Assembly (NCBI RefSeq): GCF_001697185.1
Contig: NZ_CP014224.1
Span: forward strand, 1,426,001 to 1,490,000
Reading direction: 5' to 3'
Length of the DNA: 64,000 nt
From: Wenyingzhuangia fucanilytica
GTDB taxonomy: Bacteria; Bacteroidota; Bacteroidia; Flavobacteriales; Flavobacteriaceae
The translations under genes were made by a program, and so were the position numbers. The notes under the pieces are model-generated. The model did no database searches and had not been told where the DNA came from. It saw nothing but the letters and a program-made list of their open reading frames with translations. This document shows, one piece after another, positions 19,228 through 28,126 of the stretch (position 1 is the stretch's first letter; each line of letters starts with the position of its first letter).

Positions 19228-19254
19228 TTTTTTTCATAATTTACAATAGAGTAT

Positions 19255-19290
19255 AAAAAATAGTGGGAGTTTACTCTCACTATTTTTTTT
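19255..19290 (+). terminator. Terminator of the susCD unit
   Basis: AAAAAATAGTGGGAG / CTCTCACTATTTTTTTT forms a stem with one G-T mismatch and a short loop, flanked by A- and T-runs. It lies 28 bases after the last gene of the unit. Confidence 0.85.
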
Positions 19291-19384
19291 ATACTTTCTT
19301 TTCTATCCAATCAGTTGTATTTATTAATACAGAGGGAATTACTTTTATTAAAATTTTCTCTTTTCATGTCGTTAATAATTAAGC

Positions 19385-19420
19385 AAAAAAAAGCTGCTAT
19401 AAAAAGCAGCTTTTTCTTTT
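19385..19420 (-). terminator. Terminator of the minus-strand lyase-like gene
   Basis: A-rich flank, AAGCTGCT, loop, AGCAGCTT and a T-rich flank form a strong hairpin usable in both directions. It lies 30 bases past the stop of the gene at 19450-20370, read on the - strand, and separates it from the convergent susCD unit. Confidence 0.85.
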
Positions 19421-19449
19421 GTAAATAGATCTTTTTAGGGTTGTTTATG

Positions 19450-20370
19450 TTAAGATGTTGGAACTTTTTTCACGACTTTGTTAACACCATCCCATAAAAT
19501 TTCTGCTTCACCACCATGACAACGATAAGCACCAAAACGAATTTTTGCTTGTAATGCACGTTCAGGGCTAGGTACATCCCAATTGTAATCTGTGGCTCCA
19601 ATTCTTACGTTTACATAATGTCTTCTACTTGTCCCTGATCCAGTAAAACCATTTTCTATTTTAAAAAACTTTCTGGTATTCGCAGGTATGTTTGTTAAAT
19701 AAACCAATTGTCTTCCGGTAACTCCTGATCCTCCTCTTTCTGTTATTTCTTCTCTATAAATATCATAAGATACTTGTGTACTTCCAGAAAAGATAGGTTT
19801 AGCTACAATTAAACATATTGCTGGGTCTGCAGATCCGCCACCTCCAGAGTGTTTGCCTTTTGCTTGGGCTATATATGTTCCTGATTTATCTCTTATATCA
19901 TCACGGTCATATGAGTCACTTAGATGTCCTGCTCTTTTTATTGTTACATATCCTGTAAAACGAACATAACTTCCATCCCCTATATCATTAGAATTAATGG
20001 ATGGTGTTGTTCGTTCTATTCTCGGTTGTAAATCATCGATATGATTGGTACCTGCAGCTATTTTGTATACTCCATAAGTTCTATTGTTAAAAGTTGTTTG
20101 TGAGTAATCTGCAAAACAGGTTCTGTCATCAATTATTTTATTCACGTTTTTATTTACATCAAAGCCTGCGGTATACTCATATTCTCTATCTGTATTTTTA
20201 AATTGATCAAAACACTTAGAGTTATTGGTAACCTTATTTAAGGTGTTTGTTGAATAAGTAGAATTCGAACCTGAAGTTTCTTTTTCGCCAAAAGTAATTT
20301 CGTTTTCACTAGAACAAGAAGCAATAAGTCCTAGTGGTAGAATAATAAGTTTAGATAATTTGTTTTTCAT
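19450..20370 (-). CDS. Jelly-roll polysaccharide lyase-like lipoprotein (PL28 ulvan-lyase candidate)
   Basis: The only convincing minus-strand gene: 306 residues with a lipoprotein signal ending at LIASC (Cys19) and a low-complexity linker. The rest looks like an all-beta jelly roll of the PL7/PL20/PL28 type: GDGSYVRFTGYVTIKRAG, a central strand GTYIAQAKGKHSG in the place of the lyases' catalytic QxxG strand, CLIVAKPIFSGSTQVSYDIYREEI, and RHYVNVRIGATDYNWDV. The C-terminal KIRFGAYRCHGGEAEILWDGV is the closing strand seen in these lyases. The length equals a PL28 catalytic module. PL28 enzymes cut ulvan between sulfated rhamnose and glucuronic acid, which suits the locus. I am fairly sure of the fold type and less sure of the family number. 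It has its own operator (site 3) and terminator. Confidence 0.55.
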   Translation of the reverse strand: MKNKLSKLIILPLGLIASCSSENEITFGEKETSGSNSTYSTNTLNKVTNNSKCFDQFKNTDREYEYTAGFDVNKNVNKIIDDRTCFADYSQTTFNNRTYGVYKIAAGTNHIDDLQPRIERTTPSINSNDIGDGSYVRFTGYVTIKRAGHLSDSYDRDDIRDKSGTYIAQAKGKHSGGGGSADPAICLIVAKPIFSGSTQVSYDIYREEITERGGSGVTGRQLVYLTNIPANTRKFFKIENGFTGSGTSRRHYVNVRIGATDYNWDVPSPERALQAKIRFGAYRCHGGEAEILWDGVNKVVKKVPTS

Positions 20371-20431
20371 TTTGTTTGTTTTTTTTTGGTGTTTAAGTAT
20401 TGAATTGATAAATAATAGATCTATTTATTAC

Positions 20432-20475
20432 TAAATTCATACTTACTTATAGTTTATCTGTCCTGTCTTGTACTG
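20432..20475 (-). promoter_or_regulatory. Operator-promoter of the PUL regulon, site 3 (minus strand)
   Basis: Read on the - strand: CAGTACA-AGA-CAGGACA (20475 to 20459), then 19 bases to TGAATTTA (20439 to 20432), a weaker TAnnTTTG-like box. The start codon at 20370 is 61 bases downstream. It shows that the shared element also marks the one gene on the opposite strand. Confidence 0.65.
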
Positions 20476-20650
20476 ATGATTTTGTTTTGTGTTAGACACG
20501 GTTTTACTCTTTATTAAGGTTTATGCAATAAAGAAATTTTGAGGTTTTAAAATTTATTCAATCAATTGATGAGTTGCTTATCAATGATAACAAACAGGTT
20601 ACTCGAAAAAAATAATGAAGGATAACTGTTTATTGAATAATAGAATTAAG
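20476..20650. other. Spacer between two divergent regulon promoters
   Basis: AT-rich non-coding DNA between operator sites 3 (-) and 4 (+). I see no reading frame, hairpin or further repeat of the operator here. Confidence 0.6.
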
Positions 20651-20695
20651 CAAGACAAATCAGGACAGATTCACAAATACCATTTACTATGTTTA
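20651..20695 (+). promoter_or_regulatory. Operator-promoter of the PUL regulon, site 4
   Basis: Direct repeat CAAGACA-AAT-CAGGACA at 20651-20667, then 20 bases to TATGTTTA at 20688-20695. The start codon of the cytochrome/DUF1553 gene is at 20761, giving a 65-base gap after the -7 box. Confidence 0.75.
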
Positions 20696-20760
20696 ACAGC
20701 TAGTTTGCTTATTGTTTTTTGATAGGATAGTTTAGAAAGCAATAGTTTTTAATAAATAGT

Positions 20761-23598
20761 ATGGAGGATATAAATTGGGTTTTTCAATTATTAGGCCGTA
20801 TGCATCCTTTATTGGTGCATTTTCCGGTAGGGTTATTAGTTGTTGCTTTATTTCTTGAAATTCTTTCGTTTAGAGATAAAAAAAGTGAATTGCGTGGAGG
20901 TATCAAATGGATGGTTTACTTAGGTGCTTTATCTGCTTTTTTTTCTGCAGTTTTTGGTTGGCTACTACGTACCCAAGAAAATTATAGTGGTAGCTTGGTT
21001 AATAATCACCAGTATACAGGAATAGCAACAACTGTTTTGGCTGTAATTACTGCTTTTGTTTTAAGAAATACTTTAAATAAAAAAAATAAAGATTTACGTT
21101 TATATAGATTGATGCTTATGATAACAGTTGTTGTTTTAAGTATTGCAGGACATTTAGGAGCAAATTTAACCCATGGTGAAGATTATTTAACTGCTGTTTT
21201 GCCAAGTAAAAACAATCGTTATAATGATAAAAAATCAGAAGAGTTACTTTCTGATTTAAAAAAAACAGAAACTTTATCCGAATTACAACTAGATAAATTA
21301 AATCTAGAAGTCAGGGGGATATTTGCACATAAATGTTATCAATGTCATAGTGAAAACAAACAAAAAGGAGAGCTAATTCTAGAGCATAAGGAAGGTGTTT
21401 TTAAAGGAGGTAAGTCTGGTCCATCTATTGTTGCAGGAAAACCAGAACAAAGCGAAGTTTATAGAAGAATTACACTTCCTGCTGGTCATAAAAAAGTAAT
21501 GCCAACCAAAGGAAAACTATTAACTGCTAACGAAATTGCTTTGGTTAAGCTTTGGATTCAAAAAGGAGCACATTGGTCCGATAAAGAAGTTAAGGTGTTT
21601 CCAGAAGCAGCATTGGCACTTCATAAACCTACGTTACCAAAAGTAGAAGAACAAAACCATCCTGTAGATAAATTAATTGATAAATATTTTGATACTCATC
21701 AATTAGATTGGCCAAATGTAGTTGATGATAGAACTTTTATAAAACGTGTTTATATGGATGTTATAGGATTGTTACCAGATCCTAATGCTATTCAAAAATT
21801 TATACAAGATGAAACTACTAATAAACGTGAAGAGTTAATAGATTTTCTGCTTAATGACGATAAAAACTACACACAACATTGGCTAAGTTTTTGGAATGAT
21901 TTACTAAGAAATGATTATAGTGGAACTGGATTTATTACTGGAGGAAGAAAACAAATTACAGGTTGGTTATATAAATCTTTAATAAATAATCACTCTTATG
22001 ATCAAATGGTCAAAGAATTAATAAACCCTGTAAAAGGTTCAGAAGGGTTTATTAAAGGGATTCAATGGCGTGGAGTTGTAAATGCAAGTCAAAGAACAGA
22101 AATGCAAGCAGCACAGAACATAGGACAATCTTTGTTAGGAGCAAATGTTAAATGTGCTTCATGTCATAATAGTTTTGTTAGTAATATGACTTTAGATCAG
22201 GCTTATGGTTTTGCAACTATTTTTTCAGATTCTATACTTGAATTAAACCGCTGTGATAAACCTATTGGAAAAATGGCAAAACCTAATTTTTTATACCCTG
22301 AATTAGGTAGTGTTGATGATAAAACAGTAAAGGAACGCTTGGTAAAATTATCTAAGGTAATGGTGCAAAGAGAAAACGGAAGATTGTATCGTACTTTAAC
22401 CAATCGTTTTTGGGATCGCTTAATGGGGAGAGGTATTATTGTTCCTCTTGATGAAATGGATAATACTCCTTGGAATGCTGAGTTGTTAGACTGGTTAGCT
22501 GCTGATTTTGTAGATTCAGGTTCAGACTTAAAACACTTGTTAAAACAAATTTTAACATCAAAGGCGTACCAACTACCAGTAGTAAATTATCAAAAAATAA
22601 AAGAGGTTAAAGATAATTATGTTTTTAAAGGACCTGTTTTAAGACGTTTGAGTGCAGAGCAATTCTCAGATGCCGTAAGTCAGGTTATTTCTCCTCTTTA
22701 TAAGGCTGTTGAATATAATCCTAATGGCGAAAAAATAAATGCACAACGTGTATGGCATAAAGAAATGAGCGTTAATCGGGTGGTACTTCCTGAACCAGGA
22801 AAGAGATATTTCAGAAAAAGTTTTAATCTATCTAAAATAGATATAAGATCTGCTAAAGTTTTAATTTCTGTAGATCATAGTTATCAATTGTACTTAAATG
22901 GAAAAAAAATATCTGAAGCTGATGATTGGACTAAAGTAAATAAGTTAGATGTTTCTTCTTATTTAAAATTAGGACAAAATACCATTGCTATTAAAGGTGA
23001 AAACGAAGGGACTATAGGAAACCCAGCAGGAGTTTTGTTTTCTATGCAAATTATTTTTCAATCAGGAGAAAAGTTATATATAAACTCAGATGAGAGTTGG
23101 AAAAGTACAGATCAATTGCCAAATAAAACATGGGTAACTAATCAATTTGATGATAAATCGTGGAATCTAGTTAAAAATTATGGCACTCAAAATTGGGGAC
23201 ATTTAATCAATTTTACATTTAAAAATAAAGAAGGAACATTTGCAAGAGCAAGTCTTGTAAAACAACATCCTTTTATGAAAGCTTTAGGTAGGCCAAGTAG
23301 AGAAATTGTAACCACTTCTAGAGAGGAACAAGCTACATTATTACAAGCTTTAGAGTTAACAAATGGAGCTTTTTTTAATAGAACTTTAGAAGTTGGAGCT
23401 CAAGAATGGATTGATAATTACGGTCATAATAGTAAAAAAATTATAGAGGAATTATATTTAAGAGCATTGGGAAGAAATCCTACTAAGGAAGAAAAGAATA
23501 TGCTAATGAATGCCTTAGGAGATCATCCACAAAAAGAGCAATTACAAGATGTCTTTTGGGCGATTTTAATGTCTCCAGAATTTCAGTTTATCTATTAA
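20761..23598 (+). CDS. Multidomain membrane cytochrome protein: DUF2231 - PSCyt1 - PSCyt2/DUF1549 - PSD1/DUF1553
   Basis: A 945-residue protein with a hydrophobic N-terminal part of about four membrane segments (residues ~15-140, DUF2231 type, starting GRMHPLLVHFPVGLLVVALFLEI). Next comes a planctomycete-type cytochrome-c domain with haem motif CYQCH (Cys192) and KVMPTKGKLLTANEIALVKLWIQKGA. A DUF1549 domain (FIKRVYMDVIGLLPDPNAIQKF) and a DUF1553 domain (LLDWLAADFVDSGSDLKHLLKQILTSKAYQLP, RRLSAEQFSDAVSQ) follow. A second haem-type motif, CASCH (Cys465), lies between them. An inserted galactose-binding-like sandwich (RYFRKSFNLSKIDIRSAKVLISVD, YQLYLNGKKI) splits the C-terminal part. This set is best known from Planctomycetes and its reaction is not established. 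Together with the DUF1501 and NHL genes it may form a periplasmic redox complex acting on sugar. Confidence 0.88.
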   Translation: MEDINWVFQLLGRMHPLLVHFPVGLLVVALFLEILSFRDKKSELRGGIKWMVYLGALSAFFSAVFGWLLRTQENYSGSLVNNHQYTGIATTVLAVITAFVLRNTLNKKNKDLRLYRLMLMITVVVLSIAGHLGANLTHGEDYLTAVLPSKNNRYNDKKSEELLSDLKKTETLSELQLDKLNLEVRGIFAHKCYQCHSENKQKGELILEHKEGVFKGGKSGPSIVAGKPEQSEVYRRITLPAGHKKVMPTKGKLLTANEIALVKLWIQKGAHWSDKEVKVFPEAALALHKPTLPKVEEQNHPVDKLIDKYFDTHQLDWPNVVDDRTFIKRVYMDVIGLLPDPNAIQKFIQDETTNKREELIDFLLNDDKNYTQHWLSFWNDLLRNDYSGTGFITGGRKQITGWLYKSLINNHSYDQMVKELINPVKGSEGFIKGIQWRGVVNASQRTEMQAAQNIGQSLLGANVKCASCHNSFVSNMTLDQAYGFATIFSDSILELNRCDKPIGKMAKPNFLYPELGSVDDKTVKERLVKLSKVMVQRENGRLYRTLTNRFWDRLMGRGIIVPLDEMDNTPWNAELLDWLAADFVDSGSDLKHLLKQILTSKAYQLPVVNYQKIKEVKDNYVFKGPVLRRLSAEQFSDAVSQVISPLYKAVEYNPNGEKINAQRVWHKEMSVNRVVLPEPGKRYFRKSFNLSKIDIRSAKVLISVDHSYQLYLNGKKISEADDWTKVNKLDVSSYLKLGQNTIAIKGENEGTIGNPAGVLFSMQIIFQSGEKLYINSDESWKSTDQLPNKTWVTNQFDDKSWNLVKNYGTQNWGHLINFTFKNKEGTFARASLVKQHPFMKALGRPSREIVTTSREEQATLLQALELTNGAFFNRTLEVGAQEWIDNYGHNSKKIIEELYLRALGRNPTKEEKNMLMNALGDHPQKEQLQDVFWAILMSPEFQFIY

Positions 23599-23626
23599 AT
23601 AAATTTTTCATTAAACATAAAAGGAT

Positions 23627-25081
23627 ATGGAACTACATAATTCACGTAGAGAATTTATAAAAAAAATGGCAGCAGCTAGTTTAGCCACTTCGGCAAGTAG
23701 TATTCCTTTGGCTAGCTTTTTAAGTTCATGTTCACCGGAAGTTCAAAAAAGAGCAGCTACAGCTGATACTGTTATTTTGTTGTGGATGGCTGGAGGAATG
23801 GCACATACAGAAACCTTTGATCCAAAAGCATATGTTCCTTATGAAAAAGGATTAAATATGAATAGGGTTTTAAGTACTTTTCCAAAAATACCTACTGTAG
23901 TTGATGGACTAGAGTTTTCAGAGGGTTTAGAATCTATAGGAAGTGTTATGGATAAAGGTGCTATTATACGTTCGTATAAATCAGCTGACCTTGGGCATAT
24001 ATTACATACTCGTCATCAATATCATTGGCATACTTGTTATGAACCACCACAATCTGTACAGGCCCCTCATATAGGTGCTTGGATAGCCAAAGAGCTTGGA
24101 CCAGCTAATCCTGTAATTCCTCCTTTTATTTCAATTGGTCAACGTTTTACTATGGGAGAGGCTGAAGAATTAAAAGCTTTTCATTCCGCAGGTTTTTTAG
24201 GTACTGAATTTGGTCCTTTTTTAATTCCTGATCCTTCAGGAGGTTTAGAAAGTGTCCGTCCGCCACAGGGAATGTCTTTAAAAAGGTTTGAGGCTCGCTA
24301 TAAATTGTTTAAAGAATTAGCGAACAAGAATAAAGTCATGGAGCAAGCAAGTGATTATCAACGTGAATCTTTAATGAGATCTATGGAGCAATCTTATCGC
24401 TTATTAAATTCCCCAGAAGCTAAAGTGTTTGATTTGTCACAAGAACCCAAAGAAGTTTATGATACATATAATACGGGACGTTTTGGCTTAGGATGTTTGT
24501 TGGCAAAACGTTTGGCAATGAATGGTGGGAGGTTTATTAGTGTGTCTACAGAATATGAGCCTTTTTTAGGATGGGATACTCATGAAAACGGGCATACACG
24601 TGCAAAAAAAATGAAACAATTAATAGATAAACCGGTAGCTCAATTAATTAAGGATTTAGATGAAAGTGGACATTTAGATAGAACACTAGTTATTTTAGCG
24701 AGTGAATTTAGTCGTGATGCCATTATGGAAGGTAGACCAGGTGAAACGGTTAAAGATCAAGTTTCAAGACAGCCAGATGTTATTAATGATGAAAAATTTT
24801 ATGGAATGCATCGTCATTTTACAGATGGAAGTTCCATTCTTATGTGGGGTGGAGGTGTTAAAAAAGGATTGATTTATGGAAAGACTGCAGATGAACGTCC
24901 ATGTTGTTCTATAGAGAATCCGGTTGTTATAGATCAGGTACACCAATCAGTTTATCATGCTTTAGGAATAGATCCACAAACTCATTATGAAATAGAAAGT
25001 AGACCTTTTTATACTACCCCAGATGGAAAAGGAAAACCCATTTTAGATTTATTTGGAAATCCAATTACAAAATCGGTTTAA
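23627..25081 (+). CDS. DUF1501 (alkaline-phosphatase/sulfatase-fold) protein with Tat-like signal
   Basis: The 484-residue protein belongs to DUF1501, distant relatives of the alkaline phosphatase/sulfatase superfamily. The N-terminus has a twin-arginine-like motif (RREFIKK, Arg7-Arg8) followed by a hydrophobic stretch and a possible lipobox (LSSC, Cys35). Typical parts are TVILLWMAGGMAHTETFDPK, RSYKSADLGHILHTRHQYHWHT, LGWDTHENGH and LVILASEFSRDA. It has no C-x-P-x-R sulfatase motif, so sulfatase activity should not be assumed. Genes of this family usually stand next to DUF1549/DUF1553 genes, as here (28-base gap), so the two probably act together. The reaction is unknown. Confidence 0.88.
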   Translation: MELHNSRREFIKKMAAASLATSASSIPLASFLSSCSPEVQKRAATADTVILLWMAGGMAHTETFDPKAYVPYEKGLNMNRVLSTFPKIPTVVDGLEFSEGLESIGSVMDKGAIIRSYKSADLGHILHTRHQYHWHTCYEPPQSVQAPHIGAWIAKELGPANPVIPPFISIGQRFTMGEAEELKAFHSAGFLGTEFGPFLIPDPSGGLESVRPPQGMSLKRFEARYKLFKELANKNKVMEQASDYQRESLMRSMEQSYRLLNSPEAKVFDLSQEPKEVYDTYNTGRFGLGCLLAKRLAMNGGRFISVSTEYEPFLGWDTHENGHTRAKKMKQLIDKPVAQLIKDLDESGHLDRTLVILASEFSRDAIMEGRPGETVKDQVSRQPDVINDEKFYGMHRHFTDGSSILMWGGGVKKGLIYGKTADERPCCSIENPVVIDQVHQSVYHALGIDPQTHYEIESRPFYTTPDGKGKPILDLFGNPITKSV

Positions 25082-25115
25082 AAACAAACGGAATTTCTAT
25101 TAAAATTACATCAAA

Positions 25116-26198
25116 ATGAAACGTAGAACATTTATAAACACCACCGCAAAAGCTGGAGCAGGTATAGTTGCCATTCCACATTTTAATATTTTAAAATCTA
25201 AGCCTAAATTATCAGACTCTGTTATTGGTCATGGAGATTTTAAATATAGGATACATAAATCATGGGGTGATTTAGATAGAACAACAACTCCCGTAAAGAA
25301 TTGTCATGAAATGGTGATGGATTCTAAAGGAAGGCTTATTATGGTTGGTGATGATGTTCATAATAATATTTTGATTTATGATAAATCAGGAAAATTGTTA
25401 GACTCATGGGGAATCCGTTACAAAGGAGGTCATGGTCTTTCGTTATGGAATGATGGATCAGAAGATTTTCTATTTATTTGCGATACCAATGGAAGCCTGA
25501 TAAAAACGACTACTGATGGTAGAGAGTTAATGTTGATTGGTCACCCATCAGAATATGGGGCTTATAAAAAAGAGGATCCTTTTAAACCTACAGAATCTGC
25601 TATTGCACCTAATGGTGATATTTATATTGCCGATGGTTATGGATCCAATTACATATTACAATTTACTAAAGATGGTGAGTTTGTCAGAAAAATTGGTGGA
25701 GGTAGAGGTGTCGGAGAAAATCAATTCCAAACAGCACATGGTGTTTGTATAGATAATAGAGGAAGTGGAAATCCAACATTGTTAATTACTTCGAGAGCAG
25801 CCAATTGTTTTAAGCGTTTTACTTTGGATGGAAATTATATAGAAACAATTTCACTTCCTGGAGCTTTTGTGTGTCGCCCTGTAATTCATAATGACAATTT
25901 ATACTCAGGAGTATGTTGGTCTTCGGATATAAAATTTGAAGAAGGTAATATGAAAACTCATCCTACTCGTACTAGTAAACAGTCTGGATTTGTTACAATT
26001 TTAGATAAGAGTGGAAAGGTAGTTTCTAATCCTGGAGGAACAAAACCTACTTATAAAAATGGAGAACTACAAACCATGTTACAAAGTCAACCAATATTTA
26101 AACACTGTCATGATGTTTGTGTAGATAATGATGAAAATTTATATGTGTGTCAGTGGAATGCAAATAAAGCATATCCTATTAAACTAGAGAGGGTTTAA
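25116..26198 (+). CDS. NHL-repeat six-bladed beta-propeller protein, exported
   Basis: A 360-residue protein whose start (MKRRTFINTTAKAGAGIVAIP) looks like a Tat-type or similar export signal. The rest is made of NHL-like blades: HEMVMDSKGRLIMVGDDVHNNILIYDKSGKLLDSWG, SAIAPNGDIYIADGYGSNYILQFTKDGEFVRKIGG, HGVCIDNRG and HDVCVDNDENLYVCQWN. Histidines recur at equivalent blade positions (NCHEM, GGHGLS, TAHGV, KHCHDV). This pattern, with the ~360-residue length, resembles the metal-binding core of peptidyl-hydroxyglycine lyase-like propellers. It is the third gene of the cytochrome cassette (34-base gap). A role as a metal-dependent enzyme or docking propeller is inferred. Confidence 0.82.
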   Translation: MKRRTFINTTAKAGAGIVAIPHFNILKSKPKLSDSVIGHGDFKYRIHKSWGDLDRTTTPVKNCHEMVMDSKGRLIMVGDDVHNNILIYDKSGKLLDSWGIRYKGGHGLSLWNDGSEDFLFICDTNGSLIKTTTDGRELMLIGHPSEYGAYKKEDPFKPTESAIAPNGDIYIADGYGSNYILQFTKDGEFVRKIGGGRGVGENQFQTAHGVCIDNRGSGNPTLLITSRAANCFKRFTLDGNYIETISLPGAFVCRPVIHNDNLYSGVCWSSDIKFEEGNMKTHPTRTSKQSGFVTILDKSGKVVSNPGGTKPTYKNGELQTMLQSQPIFKHCHDVCVDNDENLYVCQWNANKAYPIKLERV

Positions 26199-26213
26199 AC
26201 TCTTTGTAAATGT

Positions 26214-26258
26214 CGTAACAGTACAGAATAGTTATAATTATAGTCATCATTAAATTTG
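26214..26258 (+). promoter_or_regulatory. Operator-promoter of the PUL regulon, site 8
   Basis: Weaker direct repeat CGTAACA-GTA-CAGAATA at 26214-26230, but with a perfect TAnnTTTG box (TAAATTTG, 26251-26258) at the standard 20-base distance. The start codon at 26286 is 27 bases on. Geometry, more than half-site sequence, supports this one. Confidence 0.55.
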
Positions 26259-26285
26259 AACAATTCCCTTTAAATTAAAAGAAAG

Positions 26286-28049
26286 ATGTTAAATAAGTTA
26301 TTTGTTTTTTGTTTTACAATGTTAATGTCAACAATGTTTTTTGCTCAAGATTATCCATTTAGTCTACCATCAGGCATGGAAGCTACAATTAACATAACGT
26401 CTTCTTCAAAAGAAGTTTATAATAATTTATTGTTAGGAACAAATACGCATCATTTTTCAACCACAACAGAAAAGAATTTAATAAACAAATTAGAACCTAT
26501 AACCATAAGATTTCCGCATGGTTTATGGGCTAATTGGTATGATTGGCGACGTGATGTTACTAGACTATTTGGAACAGAAAGTTTTGAATATAAACAGGGA
26601 ACTAATGAGACAATTAAAACAAAAACAGTTGATAAGTTAGCAAATATTAAAATATTTGACACCAACAATATAAAAGTAGGAATAGACGGACTGACAAGTT
26701 TAAATGCAACTAGAGAATCCAATACAGGTAAAGGGTTTGATATGATGTGGACATTTAATATGAGTGCCGATGGTATTGATTTTAATAACGGATGTCCAGA
26801 AACCATTGCACGATACGATGATTTGATTGCTAGAGGCTTTGAAGTAAAAGCTGTTGAAATGGGTAATGAATGTTTTTATCCAGGACAAAGAAGTTCTATT
26901 ATACCCAATGCCGAAGATTATATTGCTAGAGCAAAAGCTATGTCGGCAGCACTTAAAGCCAAAGATTCAAATATTAAAGTGTCTATTCCATTGTTAAGAA
27001 GAGATAATTGGGCTAATCCTAATTGGAATACTGATTTAACAGAAGACTTAACATATTTTGATGCGGTTACCGTACATACCTATGTAGGTTCAGATCCAGA
27101 CGATGCTACAAATAGCGATGAAGCATACGGAACTGCACTTACTGCTCGTAAACACCTAGGGAATTCTATTTATGATTATGCTCATCAAGTAACTCCTAAT
27201 AAACCTATTTGGTTAACTGAGTGGGGAGTAAAATCTGGTGGGCCAAATGCGGTCTCTGCTTTAGGTATGGTAGATTGCTATATTTTTATGAGTGAAAACC
27301 AAGATGTTTTTGAGCGTGCTAATTGGTTTAGTGTAAATGGACAATTAAACTCACATTATGTTTGGGAAACTTATATTTCTCCAAGTGGTGTTGAGCGACC
27401 AAGAATTAAATATCCTTTAGAAAAAACATTGTTTGGTTCGGCTTATGAAATTATTCGCTTGGCACTTGAAAATACTACATTGGTTGAAAGTAATATACAA
27501 GTACCTAATTTGGTTGATGGAGTAAAAGCTGTGAATGCCAGAGTAGTTGTTAAAGATGGGAAAACGTCCGTTTTTGTGGTAAACCTTAGCAACCAAGATG
27601 TTCCTTTTAATGTAAATATTGATGGGGCTGCATATACAGGTTCTACAGTTCATAAAGCTATGTCATTTAACAGTATGGACGAAGAAAGAGCTATTGGGAT
27701 AGATGTAGATCCATTAAGTTTAGTTAGTCAAGGAAGTGGAGCTATTACTTTACCAAAATTTTCAATAAACATTATTGAGCTAACTAATGCTTTGTTATCC
27801 ACTTCAGAAATTACAAAACAAGAGGAGGTAAGTATATATCCTAACCCTAACCAAGGAACATTTAAAATAAAACTGAAACACGGAAAATCTGTAAAATACA
27901 GTATTTATTCCGCAAATGGTGTAGAGCTTCAAAAAGGAAATATTGAATCAACCAAGGAGATTAACTTAAACCATAATCAAACGGGGATTTATATATTGAA
28001 AGTAGAAGGGAATCAGGGAGTTTCAACACACAAAATAGTGGTTAAATAA
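26286..28049 (+). CDS. Clan GH-A glycosidase (GH39/GH51-like) with T9SS sorting domain
   Basis: A 587-residue secreted enzyme: signal peptide ending FAQ, a (beta/alpha)8 barrel, a beta-sandwich and a C-terminal type A T9SS sorting domain (SIYPNPNQGTFKIKL to the end, about 75 residues). Likely catalytic acid/base is Glu195 in MGNECFYPG and nucleophile Glu312 in LTEWGV, the clan GH-A spacing. VKAVEMGNE and RAKAMSAALKAKDSNIKVSIP are typical of arabinofuranosidase-like members. The T9SS tail predicts surface attachment or release, so it probably acts early on the polymer. It begins the unit that continues with GH78, GH43 and a GH39-like gene. The exact family could be GH39, GH51 or an unnumbered relative. 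Confidence 0.7.
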   Translation: MLNKLFVFCFTMLMSTMFFAQDYPFSLPSGMEATINITSSSKEVYNNLLLGTNTHHFSTTTEKNLINKLEPITIRFPHGLWANWYDWRRDVTRLFGTESFEYKQGTNETIKTKTVDKLANIKIFDTNNIKVGIDGLTSLNATRESNTGKGFDMMWTFNMSADGIDFNNGCPETIARYDDLIARGFEVKAVEMGNECFYPGQRSSIIPNAEDYIARAKAMSAALKAKDSNIKVSIPLLRRDNWANPNWNTDLTEDLTYFDAVTVHTYVGSDPDDATNSDEAYGTALTARKHLGNSIYDYAHQVTPNKPIWLTEWGVKSGGPNAVSALGMVDCYIFMSENQDVFERANWFSVNGQLNSHYVWETYISPSGVERPRIKYPLEKTLFGSAYEIIRLALENTTLVESNIQVPNLVDGVKAVNARVVVKDGKTSVFVVNLSNQDVPFNVNIDGAAYTGSTVHKAMSFNSMDEERAIGIDVDPLSLVSQGSGAITLPKFSINIIELTNALLSTSEITKQEEVSIYPNPNQGTFKIKLKHGKSVKYSIYSANGVELQKGNIESTKEINLNHNQTGIYILKVEGNQGVSTHKIVVK

Positions 28050-28126
28050 GTCCATAAAACCATTTAATAAGTAGTTAGTTTACTTAATATATAAGTAAGA
28101 TAATACATAAAATTAAAACTGTAATA

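Noticed and set aside
20761-26198. Reading the cytochrome/DUF1501 cassette as a sulfatase system
   Set aside because: DUF1501 shares the fold superfamily but lacks the C-x-P-x-R motif, so a sulfatase label is not supported.
26450-26806. 118-codon minus-strand frame inside the GH-A enzyme gene
   Set aside because: It mirrors the coding strand of a well-supported glycosidase and shows only low-complexity hydrophobic sequence.
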